From positions 62,001-126,000 of the forward strand of contig NW_027150051.1 in NCBI RefSeq assembly GCF_031143425.1: a stretch of 64,000 nucleotides of DNA, written 5' to 3'. Made by a program: the position numbers and the translations under genes. Below are positions 32,168 through 44,429 of the stretch, piece by piece (the first letter of the stretch is position 1; each line of letters starts with the position of its first letter). The DNA comes from Pleurodeles waltl (taxonomy: Eukaryota > Chordata > Amphibia > Caudata > Salamandridae). The notes under the pieces were generated by a model, which did not search any database, was not told the origin of the DNA, and was given only the letters and a program-made list of their open reading frames with translations.

Positions 32168-32826
32168 GGCCCAGATTTACAAGAAAATGACTAAGCGCGA
32201 CGCTGTGCCAAATTTGCAAGCCCCACGCGCCGTCATTTTCAAAATGCAGGGAAGCGCCGTATTTAGTAGAATACAGCGCACCCCTGTGCTTCCCCCTGCG
32301 CCAGCTCTAAATTAGCTGCTGAGCGCCAACGCAGCCGTTCTTGCACCATGGTACAAGGATGACTGCGTTGAGGGGGAAATTGTTTTTGTGCAGGAAGGGA
32401 CACCTTCCTGCCCAAAAAAAAAATCTTCAATGGTGATTTGCTCTTACTTCTATGTGTGCTGCAGAATGCATCACACATAGAAAGAGCAAAAACAAGGAGA
32501 AATGAAAACATTTCTCCTCAGTGCGCCACTCTAACGACACCCCTGGGATGGCGTTGGATTTTGGTGCTGACGCAGATTTACGCCAACTCCTAAATCTGGA
32601 GCAGTATCAAAATGCTATGGTGTTGCTGTGGCACTCTCCCAACAACACCCATTGCACGCCCCTTCCAGGGAACGCGCTGCGTGCTAAGGGGCCGTATTTA
32701 CAAGGTGGTGTTAAGCCACAAAAAGTGGCTGAACGCCATCTTGTAAATACCGCGCAGTGCATAGTGCCACCGGGGCGTCACTAAAAGTGATGCTCCGGTG
32801 GCGATAGGGCCTTGTAAGTCTGGCAC
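32168..32826. mobile_element. Hairpin-chain element, unit 10
   Basis: Complete, with a private change GGCACTCTCCC near 32631. Confidence 0.5.
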
Positions 32827-33096
32827 TTTATTTGCTCAAGGTGTGTGTTCTTGGTGAGGGCAGGAAAGCTATTTTCGCTCTCGTACCTTCCTTCCTTGGC
32901 TGGCTTGAATGCTGTAGGCTCAGGCTTCATTGCAAAGGTCAAACAGTGAGCAACTGACTGCCGTAAGCTGGCGCAACTCCTCTTGGTGAGCTGTGACAGA
33001 TGCCCCAGGAGCGTAGTACCTCACGATGGTGAGGGATAGACACAGTCTCTTTTATCTCAGCTTGCCTGTCAGGTGAGGCAGGAAATGCAAATACTG

Positions 33097-33171
33097 TGAA
33101 AAAGCCCAGCGACTCGAACCAGGGACCTTTCGCATGTGAGGTGCGCATGATAACCACTACACTAGACAAAC
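33097..33171 (-). pseudogene. Decayed tRNA-Val, unit 10
   Basis: T-arm form CAGCGACTCG, class A. Confidence 0.88.
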
Positions 33172-33618
33172 AGACACACTTGCCGGCTTGCTTCATGTGG
33201 CTATGCATTGTACTGGAACCACCACACTATGGAAACAGACACACCTGCTTGCTTTATGTGGCTATGCATTGGACTGGGATGCAAGGATGAGGGCCAATGT
33301 TCATGACGCTCAAAGCTGAGCCTTCCGGAACACAATCTCTTCCCTTGGAAGAAAGGAACTGGGATCACTTTCATTCCAAGAGGTGATTTCAGAACTGGAC
33401 CCGAAATTACCATGGAGAAGCACTGTGCATTTAATGTTCCTACGAGCACTGCTGCTCCAGCACAGAAAAGCAGTTGCAAAGAAATCTCGCATACCTTCAT
33501 GATGCTGAACCGTCTCGACGCCAGTATAAAGCATGTATTGCATTGCAACATGACATCTTACAAGAGTGAAAAGCAGAAATACTCCTGTTTAAAACACAGA
33601 CTGAACCTATAAAGGTAG

Positions 33619-33690
33619 GGGTTTGTCTGGGATTTGAACCGAGGTCCTCTCACACCCGAAGCGAGAATCATACCCCTATACCAACTAGAC
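33619..33690 (-). pseudogene. Decayed tRNA-Pro(CGG), unit 10
   Basis: Same sequence as unit 1. Confidence 0.8.
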
Positions 33691-34623
33691 TGCCGCTGCA
33701 TAGTCATTTGAAACATCTTCTGAAGCGTCTTTCCGAAAAGCAGGGCCATTTGGAGGCTCTCTCTCTCTAAGCGTGCCATAGCAATTGATGTTTTCTGTCA
33801 AAGATTTTTTGTTTGTCTCTAGCAAGGCAAGAGGTAGTCAAAATGCCCTGTGCCAGTGAGCTGAACTAGGGCACTGATGTGAAAAGCAGACCCTTTCTGG
33901 TAGTTGTAACCCGCTGCAAGTCATGGACCCTTGCACCTTAGACTTCCCAACCAGAAGCACTGAAGGACCTGCTAGCTCTTGAGCCAGAGGAGCATGCCTC
34001 TTGGATTCAAGCACACTTGCTTGATCAGCGCTCAATCAGGCTCGATCAGGTGAGATTTATATTAGTGGCTCATAGGCCTGAAACACTCACCTGGGAGACG
34101 CAGGGTGGCTGATTTCCCGGAATGGCCCTTGATGGGGAAATCACCTCCTTTCCCCCGCCTCATTTCAGAATTGTGTGCTAGTCGCAAGACAGTGTTCAGG
34201 GGTTCATGGGTACTGCCTACTCCCAGCTGCCTCTCTGTCTTCTTCATGTAAATTGCAAGTCACGAGGAGGCACCATTGCCAATATGCTCCGCCCACCTAA
34301 CCAAAAAACCTAGTTTGAGCTTGTCTGCCTGTGTTGTTGCAGGGGCAGTGTCTTCTTTGCCCAAAAGGTGGCAGGAGAGCCTCACTTCAAACAATAGAAT
34401 CAACTGCTTAAGTAGAAACCAGCATGGTAGTTACTGTCATAAAGTGCAGCTCTAACAGAAGGTGTGCCTGAGACGCCCCTTCCAGTAATACACAGAATTT
34501 TGATTGAGGGCCCAGCCGATGGGTTGGTGGATTTCTCCTCACATGCCACAGCAGCTTCCAAAGATAGTGGTGTGAGGAGCTGGCTCTGCAAGCAGAGCAA
34601 GATTTAAGGGAAGAAAATACACC

Positions 34624-34735
34624 TGTCAGAAGTGGGATTTGAACCCACGCCTCCATGAAGAGACCAGAAGGCTCAGCTTCACTGAAGATCAAGCTCTCTT
34701 GAGTCTGGCGCCTTAGACCACTCGGCCATCCTGAC
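34624..34735 (-). tRNA. tRNA-Leu(CAA), unit 10
   Basis: Same sequence as unit 1. It lacks the intron variant of the other class A units 2 and 6. Confidence 0.95.
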
Positions 34736-35042
34736 AGCCAAAACAGTGTGCAGGTCGGACTCTTCAGTCTGCACTTGTTGATTTTGCCGCTTGCAATGTT
34801 CCTATCAAAGTCACAGCTTTAAAGGCCCCACAATATAACATGGCCAAGAAAAAAAAAAAAAAACAGAACAAGAAACAATGCACATGCACGACCACCGAGG
34901 GATGCAGATAACTTTTTAGCGTCCTGCAATAGTAAAGCACGTTTTACACAGGTCACAAGTTTTTAAAGGTCATTTCTGTCTAAGTGTGCATTGAGAGAGC
35001 CTGAGGTTTTAGGGAGCAAACACAAAAGCTACTGCTGCCAAG

Positions 35043-35115
35043 TGTTTCTGCCCGGTCTCGAACCGGGGACCTTTCGCGTGTGAGGCGAACGTGATAACCA
35101 CTACACTACAGAAAC
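35043..35115 (-). tRNA. tRNA-Val(CAC), unit 10
   Basis: The body is the same as unit 1. A single change lies in the 3' trailer (AGCTACTGC on the plus strand). Confidence 0.95.
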
Positions 35116-35503
35116 AAGCTTGCTGGTTTGACTGAAGGAGCACAGTTCCCCTCATATGTTTGCACGATTTCCTCTATACTTTATCAGCAGTTGCTTGGAA
35201 TGCGAGGGGTAAGTGTGAAAATTGCAGCGGTGTCAGCCAGCATGCATACACTCAGACGTCCTGAAAAATCCCACAGCTGCGGGCAGAGACAGACAAATAT
35301 CTGATGCCTAAATGCCAGGAAGGAGAGCCTGTGAAATCATCACACAGGGCGCACTGAGAGCAAGCAGGAAGGAAGCCAAGGCATTGTAATCCATTTTTCG
35401 CCTGAGGCAAAAAATATGTTTTGCGCAACAATGCTTCGAGTGGAATGAGAAATGTTGAGGGGTTGTGTATTTTGAGCAGGATTTGATTGTTTTCCGCTAA
35501 AAT

Positions 35504-35575
35504 GGGCTTGTCCGGGATTTGAACCTGGGACCTCTCGCACCCTAAGCGAGAATCATACCCCTAGACCAACGAGCC
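35504..35575 (-). tRNA. tRNA-Pro(AGG), unit 10, C5-A68 mismatch
   Basis: Majority form, same as unit 2. Confidence 0.85.
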
Positions 35576-35750
35576 TGTGCACAGAAATGCAATGGCTCCG
35601 ACCCTGCTCGGAGGGTTGGTGACAGAGAGTGGGAGACTACATCCCAAAGCAAGAAACTGCACATGGTGCTCTCTTCTGCAGTACGACTAGAGTCATTTGC
35701 ATGGTCTTCATCGAACATGACATAAAAAGCCTCTATCCTTTAGACATTTT

Positions 35751-36409
35751 GGCCCAGATTTACAAGAAAATGACTAAGCGCGACGCTGTGCCAAATTTGC
35801 AAGCCCCACGCGCCGTCATTTTCAAAATGCAGGGAAGCGCCGTATTTAGTAGAATACAGCGCACCCCTGTGCTTCCCCCTGCGCCAGCTCTAAATTAGCT
35901 GCTGAGCGCCAACGCAGCCGTTCTTGCACCATGGTACAAGGATGACTGCGTTGAGGGGGAAATTGTTTTTGTGCAGGAAGGGACACCTTCCTGCCCAAAA
36001 AAAAAATCTTCAATGGTGATTTGCTCTTACTTCTATGTGTGCTGCAGAATGCATCACACATAGAAAGAGCAAAAACAAGGAGAAATGAAAACATTTCTCC
36101 TCAGTGCGCCACTCTAACGACACCCCTGGGATGGCGTTGGATTTTGGTGCTGACGCAGATTTACGCCAACTCCTAAATCTGGAGCAGTATCAAAATGCTA
36201 TGGTGTTGCTGTGGCACACTCCCAACAACACCCATTGCACGCCCCTTCCAGGGAACGCGCTGCGTGCTAAGGGGCCGTATTTACAAGGTGGTGTTAAGCC
36301 ACAAAAAGTGGCTGAACGCCATCTTGTAAATACCGCGCAGTGCATAGTGCCACCGGGGCGTCACTAAAAGTGATGCTCCGGTGGCGATAGGGCCTTGTAA
36401 GTCTGGCAC
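35751..36409. mobile_element. Hairpin-chain element, unit 11
   Basis: Complete; no private change noticed. Confidence 0.5.
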
Positions 36410-36679
36410 TTTATTTGCTCAAGGTGTGTGTTCTTGGTGAGGGCAGGAAAGCTATTTTCGCTCTCGTACCTTCCTTCCTTGGCTGGCTTGAATGCTGTAG
36501 GCTCAGGCTTCATTGCAAAGGTCAAACAGTGAGCAACTGACTGCCGTAAGCTGGCGCAACTCCTCTTGGTGAGCTGTGACAGATGCCCCAGGAGCGTAGT
36601 ACCTCACGATGGTGAGGGATAGACACAGTCTCTTTTATCTCAGCTTGCCTGTCAGGTGAGGCAGGAAATGCAAATACTG

Positions 36680-36754
36680 TGAAAAAGCCCAGCGTCTCGA
36701 ACCAGGGACCTTTCGCATGTGAGGTGCGCATCATAACCACTACACTAGACAAAC
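36680..36754 (-). pseudogene. Decayed tRNA-Val, unit 11
   Basis: T-arm form CAGCGTCTCG, plus a private D-arm change (plus strand GCGCATCATAACC). Confidence 0.88.
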
Positions 36755-37201
36755 AGACACACTTGCCAGCTTGCTTCATGTGGCTATGCATTGTACTGGA
36801 ACCACCACACTATGGAAACAGACACACCTGCTTGCTTTATGTGGCTATGCATTGGACTGGGATGCAAGGATGAGGGCCAATGTTCATGACGCTCAAAGCT
36901 GAGCCTTCCGGAACACGATCTCTTCCCTTGGAAGAAAGGAACTGGGATCACTTTCATTCCAAGAGGTGATTTCAGAACTGGACCCGAAATTACCATGGAG
37001 AAGCACTGTGCATTTAATGTTCCTACGAGCACTGCTGCTCCAGCACAGAAAAGCAGTTGCAAAGAAATCTCGCATACCTTCATGATGCTGAACCGTCTCG
37101 ACGCCAGTATAAAGCATGTATTGCATTGCAACATGACATCTTACAAGAGTGAAAAGCAGAAATACTCCTGTTTAAAACACAGACTGAACCTATAAAGGTA
37201 G

Positions 37202-37273
37202 GGGTTTGTCTGGGATTTGAACCGAGGTCCTCTCACACCCGAAGCGAGAATCATATCCCTATACCAACTAGAC
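37202..37273 (-). pseudogene. Decayed tRNA-Pro(CGG), unit 11
   Basis: Class B D-loop variant. Confidence 0.8.
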
Positions 37274-38196
37274 TGCCGCTGCATAGTCATTTGAAACATC
37301 TTCTGAAGCGTCTTTCCGAAAAGCAGGGCCATTTGGAGGCTCTCTCTCTCTAAGCGTGCCATAGCAATTGATGTTTTCTGTCAAGGATTTTTTGTTTGTC
37401 TCTAGCAAGGCAAGAGGTAGTCAAAATGCCCTGTGCCAATGAGCTGAACTAGGGCACTGATGTGAAAAGCAGACCCTTTCTGGTAGTTGTAACCCGCTGC
37501 AAGTCATGGACCCTTGCACCTTAGACTTCCCAACCAGAAGCACTGAAGGGCCTGCTAGCTCTTGAGCCAGAGGAGCATGCCTCTTGGATTCAAGCACACT
37601 TGCTCGATCAGCGCTCGATCAGGCGAGATTTATATTAGTGGCTCATAGGCCTGAAACACTCACCTGGGAGACGCAGGGTGGCTGATTTCCCGGAATGGCC
37701 CTTGATGGGGAAATCACCTCCTTTCCCCCGCCTCATTTCAGAATTGTGTGCTAGTCGCAAGACAGTGTTCAGGGGTTCATGGGTACTGCCTACTCCCAGC
37801 TGCCTCTCTGTCTTCTTCATGTAAATTGCAAGTCACGAGGAGGCACCATTGCCAATATGCTCCGCCCACCTAACCAAGAAACCTAGTTTGAGCTTGTCTG
37901 CCTGTGTTGTTGCAGGGGCAGTGTCTTCTTTGCCCAAAAGGTGGCAGGAGAGCCTCACTTCAAACGATAGAATCAACTGCTTAAGTAGAAACCAGCATGG
38001 TAGTTACTGTCATAAAGTGCAGCTCTAACAGAAGGTGTGCCTGAGACGTCCCTTCCAGTAATACACAGAATTTTGATTGAGGGCCCAGCCGATGGGTTGG
38101 TGGATTTCTCCTCACATGCCACAGCAGCTTCCAAAGATAGTGGTGTGAGGAGCTGGCTCTGCAAGCAGAGCAAGATTTAAGGGAAGAAAATACACC

Positions 38197-38308
38197 TGTC
38201 AGAAGTGGGATTTGAACCCACGCCTCCATGAAGAGACCAGAAGGCTCAGCTTCACTGAAGATCAAGCTCTCTTGAGTCTGGCGCCTTAGACCACTCGGCC
38301 ATCCTGAC
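38197..38308 (-). tRNA. tRNA-Leu(CAA), unit 11
   Basis: Same sequence as unit 1, intron included. Confidence 0.95.
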
Positions 38309-38615
38309 AGCCAAAACAGTGTGCAGGTCGGACTCTTCAGTCTGCACTTGTTGATTTTGCCGCTTGCAATGTTCCTATCAAAGTCACAGCTTTAAAGGCC
38401 CCACAATATAACATGGCCAAGAAAAAAAAAAAAAAACAGAACAAGAAACAATGCACATGCACGACCACCGAGGGATGCAGATAACTTTTTAGCGTCCTGC
38501 AATAGTAAAGCACGTTTTACACAGGTCACAAGTTTTTAAAGGTCATTTCTGTCTAAGTCTGCATTGAGAGAGACTGAGGTTTTAGGGAGCAAACACAAAA
38601 GCTGCTGCTGCCAAG

Positions 38616-38688
38616 TGTTTCTGCCCGGTCTCGAACCGGGGACCTTTCGCGTGTGAGGCAAACGTGATAACCACTACACTACAGAAAC
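38616..38688 (-). tRNA. tRNA-Val(CAC), unit 11
   Basis: Private change TTCGC to TTTGC in the anticodon stem leaves a G-T wobble at 29-41, so the stem still forms. Confidence 0.93.
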
Positions 38689-39076
38689 AAGCTTGCTGGT
38701 TTGACTGAAGGAGAACAGTTCCCCTCATATGTTTGCACGATTTCCTCTATACTTTATCAGCAGTTGCTCGGAATGCGAGGGGTAAGTGTGAAAATTGCAG
38801 CGGTGTCAGCCAGTATGCATACACTCAGACGTCCTGAAAAATCCCACAGCTGCGGGCATAGACAGACAAATATCTGATGCCTAAATGCCAGGAAGGAGAG
38901 CCTGTGAAATCATCACACAGGGCGCACTGAGAGCAAGCAGGAAGGAAGCCAAGGCATTGTAATCCATTTTTCGCCTGAGGCAAAAAATATGTTTTGCGCA
39001 ACAATGCTTCGAGTGGAATGAGAAATGTTGAGGGGTTGTGTATTTTGAGCAGGATTTGATTGTTTTCCGCTAAAAT

Positions 39077-39148
39077 GGGCTTGTCCGGGATTTGAACCTG
39101 GGACCTCTCGCACCCTAAGCGAGAATCATACCCCTAGACCAACGAGCC
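39077..39148 (-). tRNA. tRNA-Pro(AGG), unit 11, C5-A68 mismatch
   Basis: Majority form, same as unit 2. Confidence 0.85.
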
Positions 39149-39323
39149 TGGGCACAGAAATGCAACGGCTCCGACCCTGCTCGGAGGGTTGGTGACAGAG
39201 AGTGGGAGACTACATCCCAAAGCAAGAAACTGCACATGGTGCTCTCTTCTGCAGTACGACTAGAGTCATTTGCATGGTCTTCATCGAACATGACATAAAA
39301 AGCCTCTATCCTTTAGACATTTT

Positions 39324-39982
39324 GGCCCAGATTTACAAGAAAATGACTAAGCGCGACGCTGTGCCAAATTTGCAAGCCCCACGCGCCGTCATTTTCAAAA
39401 TGCAGGGAAGCGCCGTATTTAGTAGAATACAGCGCACCCCTGTGCTTCCCCCTGCGCCAGCTCTAAATTAGCTGCTGAGCGCCAACGCAGCCGTTCTTGC
39501 ACCATGGTACAAGGATGACTGCGTTGAGGGGGAAATTGTTTTTGTGCAGGAAGGGACACCTTCCTGCCCAAAAAAAAAATCTTCAATGGTGATTTGCTCT
39601 TACTTCTATGTGTGCTGCAGAATGCATCACACATAGAAAGAGCAAAAACAAGGAGAAATGAAAACATTTCTCCTCAGTGCGCCACTCTAACGACACCCCT
39701 GGGATGGCGTTGGATTTTGGTGCTGACGCAGATTTACGCCAACTCCTAAATCTGGAGCAGCATCAAAATGCTATGGTGTTGCTGTGGCACACTCCCAACA
39801 ACACCCATTGCACGCCCCTTCCAGGGAACGCGCTGCGTGCTAAGGGGCCGTATTTACAAGGTGGTGTTAAGCCACAAAAAGTGGCTGAACGCCATCTTGT
39901 AAATACCGCGCAGTGCATAGTGCCACGGGGGCGTCACTAAAAGTGATGCTCCGGTGGCGATAGGACCTTGTAAGTCTGGCAC
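39324..39982. mobile_element. Hairpin-chain element, unit 12
   Basis: Complete, class D form. Confidence 0.5.
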
Positions 39983-40252
39983 TTTATTTGCTCAAGGTGT
40001 GTGTTCTTGGTGAGGGCAGGAAAGCTATTTTCGCTCTCGTACCTTCCTTCCTTGGCTGGCTTGAATGCTGTAGGCTCAGGCTTCATTGCAAAGGTCAAAC
40101 AGTGAGCAACTGACTGCCGTAAGCTGGCGCAACTCCTCTTGGTGAGCTGTGACAGATGCCCCAGGAGCGTAGTACCTCACGATGGTGAGGGATAGACACA
40201 GTCTCTTTTATCTCAGCTTGCCTGTCAGGTGAGGCAGGAAATGCAAATACTG

Positions 40253-40327
40253 TGAAAAAGCCCAGCTGCTCGAACCAGGGACCTTTCGCATGTGAGGTGC
40301 GCATGATAACCACTACACTAGACAAAC
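40253..40327 (-). pseudogene. Decayed tRNA-Val, unit 12
   Basis: T-arm form CAGCTGCTCG, shared only with unit 18. Confidence 0.88.
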
Positions 40328-40774
40328 AGACACACTTGCCGGCTTGCTTCATGTGGCTATGCATTGTACTGGAACCACCACACTATGGAAACAGACACAC
40401 CTGCTTGCTTTATGTGGCTATGCATTGGACTGGGATGCAAGGATGAGGGCCAATGTTCATGACGCTCAAAGCTGAGCCTTCCGGAACACGATCTCTTCCC
40501 TTGGAAGAAAGGAACTGGGATCACTTTCATTCCAAGAGGTGATTTCAGAACTGGACCCGAAATTACCATGGAGAAGCACTGTGCATTTAATGTTCCTACG
40601 AGCACTGCTGCTCCAGCACAGAAAAGCAGTTGCAAAGAAATCTCGCATACCTTCATGATGCTGAACCGTCTCGACGCCAGTATAAAGCATGTATTGCATT
40701 GCAACATGACATCTTACAAGAGTGAAAAGCAGAAATACTCCTGTTTAAAACACAGACTGAACCTATAAAGGTAG

Positions 40775-40846
40775 GGGTTTGTCTGGGATTTGAACCGAGG
40801 TCCTCTCACACCCGAAGCGAGAATCATACCCCTATACCAAATAGAC
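40775..40846 (-). pseudogene. Decayed tRNA-Pro(CGG), unit 12
   Basis: Private change at the acceptor 5' strand (plus strand CCAAATAGAC instead of CCAACTAGAC) weakens the stem further. Confidence 0.8.
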
Positions 40847-41779
40847 TGCCGCTGCATAGTCATTTGAAACATCTTCTGAAGCGTCTTTCCGAAAAGCAGG
40901 GCCATTTGGAGGCTCTCTCTCTCTAAGCGTGCCATAGCAATTGATGTTTTCTGTCAAGGATTTTTTGTTTGTCTCTAGCAAGGCAAGAGGTAGTCAAAAT
41001 GCCCTGTGCCAGTGAGCTGAACTAGGGCACTGATGTGAAAAGCAGACCCTTTCTGGTAGTTGTAACCCGCTGCAAGTCATGGACCCTTGCACCTTAGACT
41101 TCCCAACCAGAAGCACTGAAGGGCCTGCTAGCTCTTGAGCCAGAGGAGCATGCCTCTTGGATTCAAGCACACTTGCTTGATCAGCGCTCAATCAGGCTCG
41201 ATCAGGCGAGATTTATATTAGTGGCTCATAGGCCTGAAACACTCACCTGGGAGACGCAGGGTGGCTGATTTCCCGGAATGGCCCTTGATGGGGAAATCAC
41301 CTCCTTTCCCCCGCCTCATTTCAGAATTGTGTGCTAGTCGCAAGACAGTGTTCAGGGGTTCATGGGTACTGCCTACTCCCAGCTGCCTCTCTGTCTTCTT
41401 CATGTAAATTGCAAGTCACGAGGAGGCACCATTGCCAATATGCTCCGCCCACCTAACCAAGAAACCTAGTTTGAGCTTGTCTGCCTGTGTTGTTGCAGGG
41501 GCAGTGTCTTCTTTGCCCAAAAGGTGGCAGGAGAGCCTCACTTCAAACAATAGAATCAACTGCTTAAGTAGAAACCAGCATGGTAGTTACTGTCATAAAG
41601 TGCAGCTCTAACAGAAGGTGTGCCTGAGACGCCCCTTCCAGTAATACACAGAATTTTGATTGAGGGCCCAGCCGATGGGTTGGTGGATTTCTCCTCACAT
41701 GCCACAGCAGCTTCCAAAGATAGTGGTGTGAGGAGCTGGCTCTGCAAGCAGAGCAAGATTTAAGGGAAGAAAATACACC

Positions 41780-41891
41780 TGTCAGAAGTGGGATTTGAAC
41801 CCACGCCTCCATGAAGAGACCAGAAGGCTCAGCTTCACTGAAGATCAAGCTCTCTTGAGTCTGGCGCCTTAGACCACTCGGCCATCCTGAC
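41780..41891 (-). tRNA. tRNA-Leu(CAA), unit 12
   Basis: Same sequence as unit 1, intron included. Confidence 0.95.
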
Positions 41892-42198
41892 AGCCAAAAC
41901 AGTGTGCAGGTCGGACTCTTCAGTCTGCACTTGTTGATTTTGCCGCTTGCAATGTTCCTATCAAAGTCACAGCTTTAAAGGCCCCACAATATAACATGGC
42001 CAAGAAAAAAAAAAAAAAACAGAACAAGAAACAATGCACATGCACGACCACCGAGGGATGCAGATAACTTTTTAGCGTCCTGCAATAGTAAAGCACGTTT
42101 TACACAGGTCACAAGTTTTTAAAGGTCATTTCTGTCTAAGTGTGCATTGAGAGAGCCTGAGGTTTTAGGGAGCAAACACAAAAGCTGCTGCTGCCAAG

Positions 42199-42271
42199 TG
42201 TTTCTGCCCGGTCTCGAACCGGGGACCTTTCGCGTGTGAGGCGAACGTGATAACCACTACACTACAGAAAC
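42199..42271 (-). tRNA. tRNA-Val(CAC), unit 12
   Basis: Same sequence as unit 1. Confidence 0.95.
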
Positions 42272-42659
42272 AAGCTTGCTGGTTTGACTGAAGGAGCACA
42301 GTTCCCCTCATATGTTTGCACGATTTCCTCTATACTTTATCAGCAGTTGCTTGGAATGCGAGGGGTAAGTGTGAAAATTGCAGCGGTGTCAGCCAGCATG
42401 CATACACTCAGACGTCCTGAAAAATCCCACAGCTGCGGGCAGAGACAGACAAATATCTGATGCCTAAATGCCAGGAAGGAGAGCCTGTGAAATCATCACA
42501 CAGGGCGCACTGAGAGCAAGCAGGAAGGAAGCCAAGGCATTGTAATCCATTTTTCGCCTGAGGCAAAAAATATGTTTTGCGCAACAATGCTTCGAGTGGA
42601 ATGAGAAATGTTGAGGGGTTGTGTATTTTGAGCAGGATTTGATTGTTTTCCGCTAAAAT

Positions 42660-42731
42660 GGGCTTGTCCGGGATTTGAACCTGGGACCTCTCGCACCCTA
42701 AGCGAGAATCATACCCCTAGACCAACGAGCC
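42660..42731 (-). tRNA. tRNA-Pro(AGG), unit 12, C5-A68 mismatch
   Basis: Majority form, same as unit 2. Confidence 0.85.
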
Positions 42732-42906
42732 TGGGCACAGAAATGCAACGGCTCCGACCCTGCTCGGAGGGTTGGTGACAGAGAGTGGGAGACTACATCC
42801 CAAAGCAAGAAACTGCACATGGTGCTCTCTTCTGCAGTACGACTAGAGTCATTTGCATGGTCTTCATCGAACATGACATAAAAAGCCTCTATCCTTTAGA
42901 CATTTT

Positions 42907-43565
42907 GGCCCAGATTTACAAGAAAATGACTAAGCGCGACGCTGTGCCAAATTTGCAAGCCCCACGCGCCGTCATTTTCAAAATGCAGGGAAGCGCTGTA
43001 TTTAGTAGAATACAGCGCACCCCTGTGCTTCCCCCTGCGCCAGCTCTAAATTAGCTGCTGAGCGCCAACGCAGCCGTTCTTGCACCATGGTACAAGGATG
43101 ACTGCGTTGAGGGGGAAATTGTTTTTGTGCAGGAAGGGACACCTTCCTGCCCAAAAAAAAAATCTTCAATGGTGATTTGCTCTTACTTCTATGTGTGCTG
43201 CAGAATGCATCACACATAGAAAGAGCAAAAACAAGGAGAAATGAAAACATTTCTCCTCAGTGCGCCACTCTAACGACACCCCTGGGATGGCGTTGGATTT
43301 TGGTGCTGACGCAGATTTACGCCAACTCCTAAATCTGGAGCAGTATCAAAATGCTATGGTGTTGCTGTGGCACACTCCCAACAACACCCATTGCACGCCC
43401 CTTCCAGGGAACGCGCTGCGTGCTAAGGGGCCGTATTTACAAGGTGGTGTTAAGCCACAAAAAGTGGCTGAACGCCATCTTGTAAATACCGCGCAGTGCA
43501 TAGTGCCACCGGGGCGTCACTAAAAGTGATGCTCCGGTGGCGATAGGGCCTCGTAAGTCTGGCAC
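42907..43565. mobile_element. Hairpin-chain element, unit 13
   Basis: Complete. GCGCTGTATT restores full pairing of the 10-bp hairpin with a T-A pair. Confidence 0.5.
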
Positions 43566-43835
43566 TTTATTTGCTCAAGGTGTGTGTTCTTGGTGAGGGC
43601 AGGAAAGCTATTTTCGCTCTCGTACCTTCCTTCCTTGGCTGGCTTGAATGCTGTAGGCTCAGGCTTCATTGCAAAGGTCAAACAGTGAGCAACTGACTGC
43701 CGTAAGCTGGCGCAACTCCTCTTGGTGAGCTGTGACAGATGCCCCAGGAGCGTAGTACCTCACGATGGTGAGGGATAGACACAGTCTCTTTTATCTCAGC
43801 TTGCCTGTCAGGTGAGGCAGGAAATGCAAATACTG

Positions 43836-43910
43836 TGAAAAAGCCCAGCGTCTCGAACCAGGGACCTTTCGCATGTGAGGTGCGCATGATAACCACTACA
43901 CTAGACAAAC
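43836..43910 (-). pseudogene. Decayed tRNA-Val, unit 13
   Basis: T-arm form CAGCGTCTCG. Confidence 0.88.
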
Positions 43911-44357
43911 AGACACACTTGCCAGCTTGCTTCATGTGGCTATGCATTGTACTGGAACCACCACACTATGGAAACAGACACACCTGCTTGCTTTATGTGG
44001 CTATGCATTGGACTGGGATGCAAGGATGAGGGCCAATGTTCATGACGCTCAAAGCTGAGCCTTCCGGAACACGATCTCTTCCCTTGGAAGAAAGGAACTG
44101 GGATCACTTTCATTCCAAGAGGTGATTTCAGAACTGGACCCGAAATTACCATGGAGAAGCACTGTGCATTTAATGTTCCTACGAGCACTGCTGCTCCAGC
44201 ACAGAAAAGCAGTTGCAAAGAAATCTCGCATACCTTCATGATGCTGAACCGTCTCGACGCCAGTATAAAGCATGTATTGCATTGCAACATGACATCTTAC
44301 AAGAGTGAAAAGCAGAAATACTCCTGTTTAAAACACAGACTGAACCTATAAAGGTAG

Positions 44358-44429
44358 GGGTTTGTCTGGGATTTGAACCGAGGTCCTCTCACACCCGAAG
44401 CGAGAATCATACCCCTATACCAACTAGAC
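44358..44429 (-). pseudogene. Decayed tRNA-Pro(CGG), unit 13
   Basis: The body is as unit 1, with the 5' flank variant of unit 8. Confidence 0.8.

Larger units (their letters stand above)
28604..32186. repeat. tDNA repeat unit 9 (class D, 3583 bp)
   Basis: Class D by GGGGGCGTCAC and AGGACCTTG. The AGCAGAACAAG change near 31010 is shared only with unit 15. Confidence 0.95.
32187..35769. repeat. tDNA repeat unit 10 (class A, 3583 bp)
   Basis: Class A by its back-half markers, but the front carries GAGCAGTATC instead of the GAGCAGCATC seen in units 2, 6 and 16, suggesting local exchange. Confidence 0.95.
35770..39342. repeat. tDNA repeat unit 11 (class B, 3573 bp)
   Basis: Class B markers are present. 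The CCAGTATGCAT variant near 38812 is shared only with unit 17. Confidence 0.95.
39343..42925. repeat. tDNA repeat unit 12 (class D, 3583 bp)
   Basis: Class D markers are present. CCCAGCTGCTCG in the decayed tRNA-Val is shared only with unit 18. It follows a class B unit directly, without the C unit seen in earlier cycles. Confidence 0.95.
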
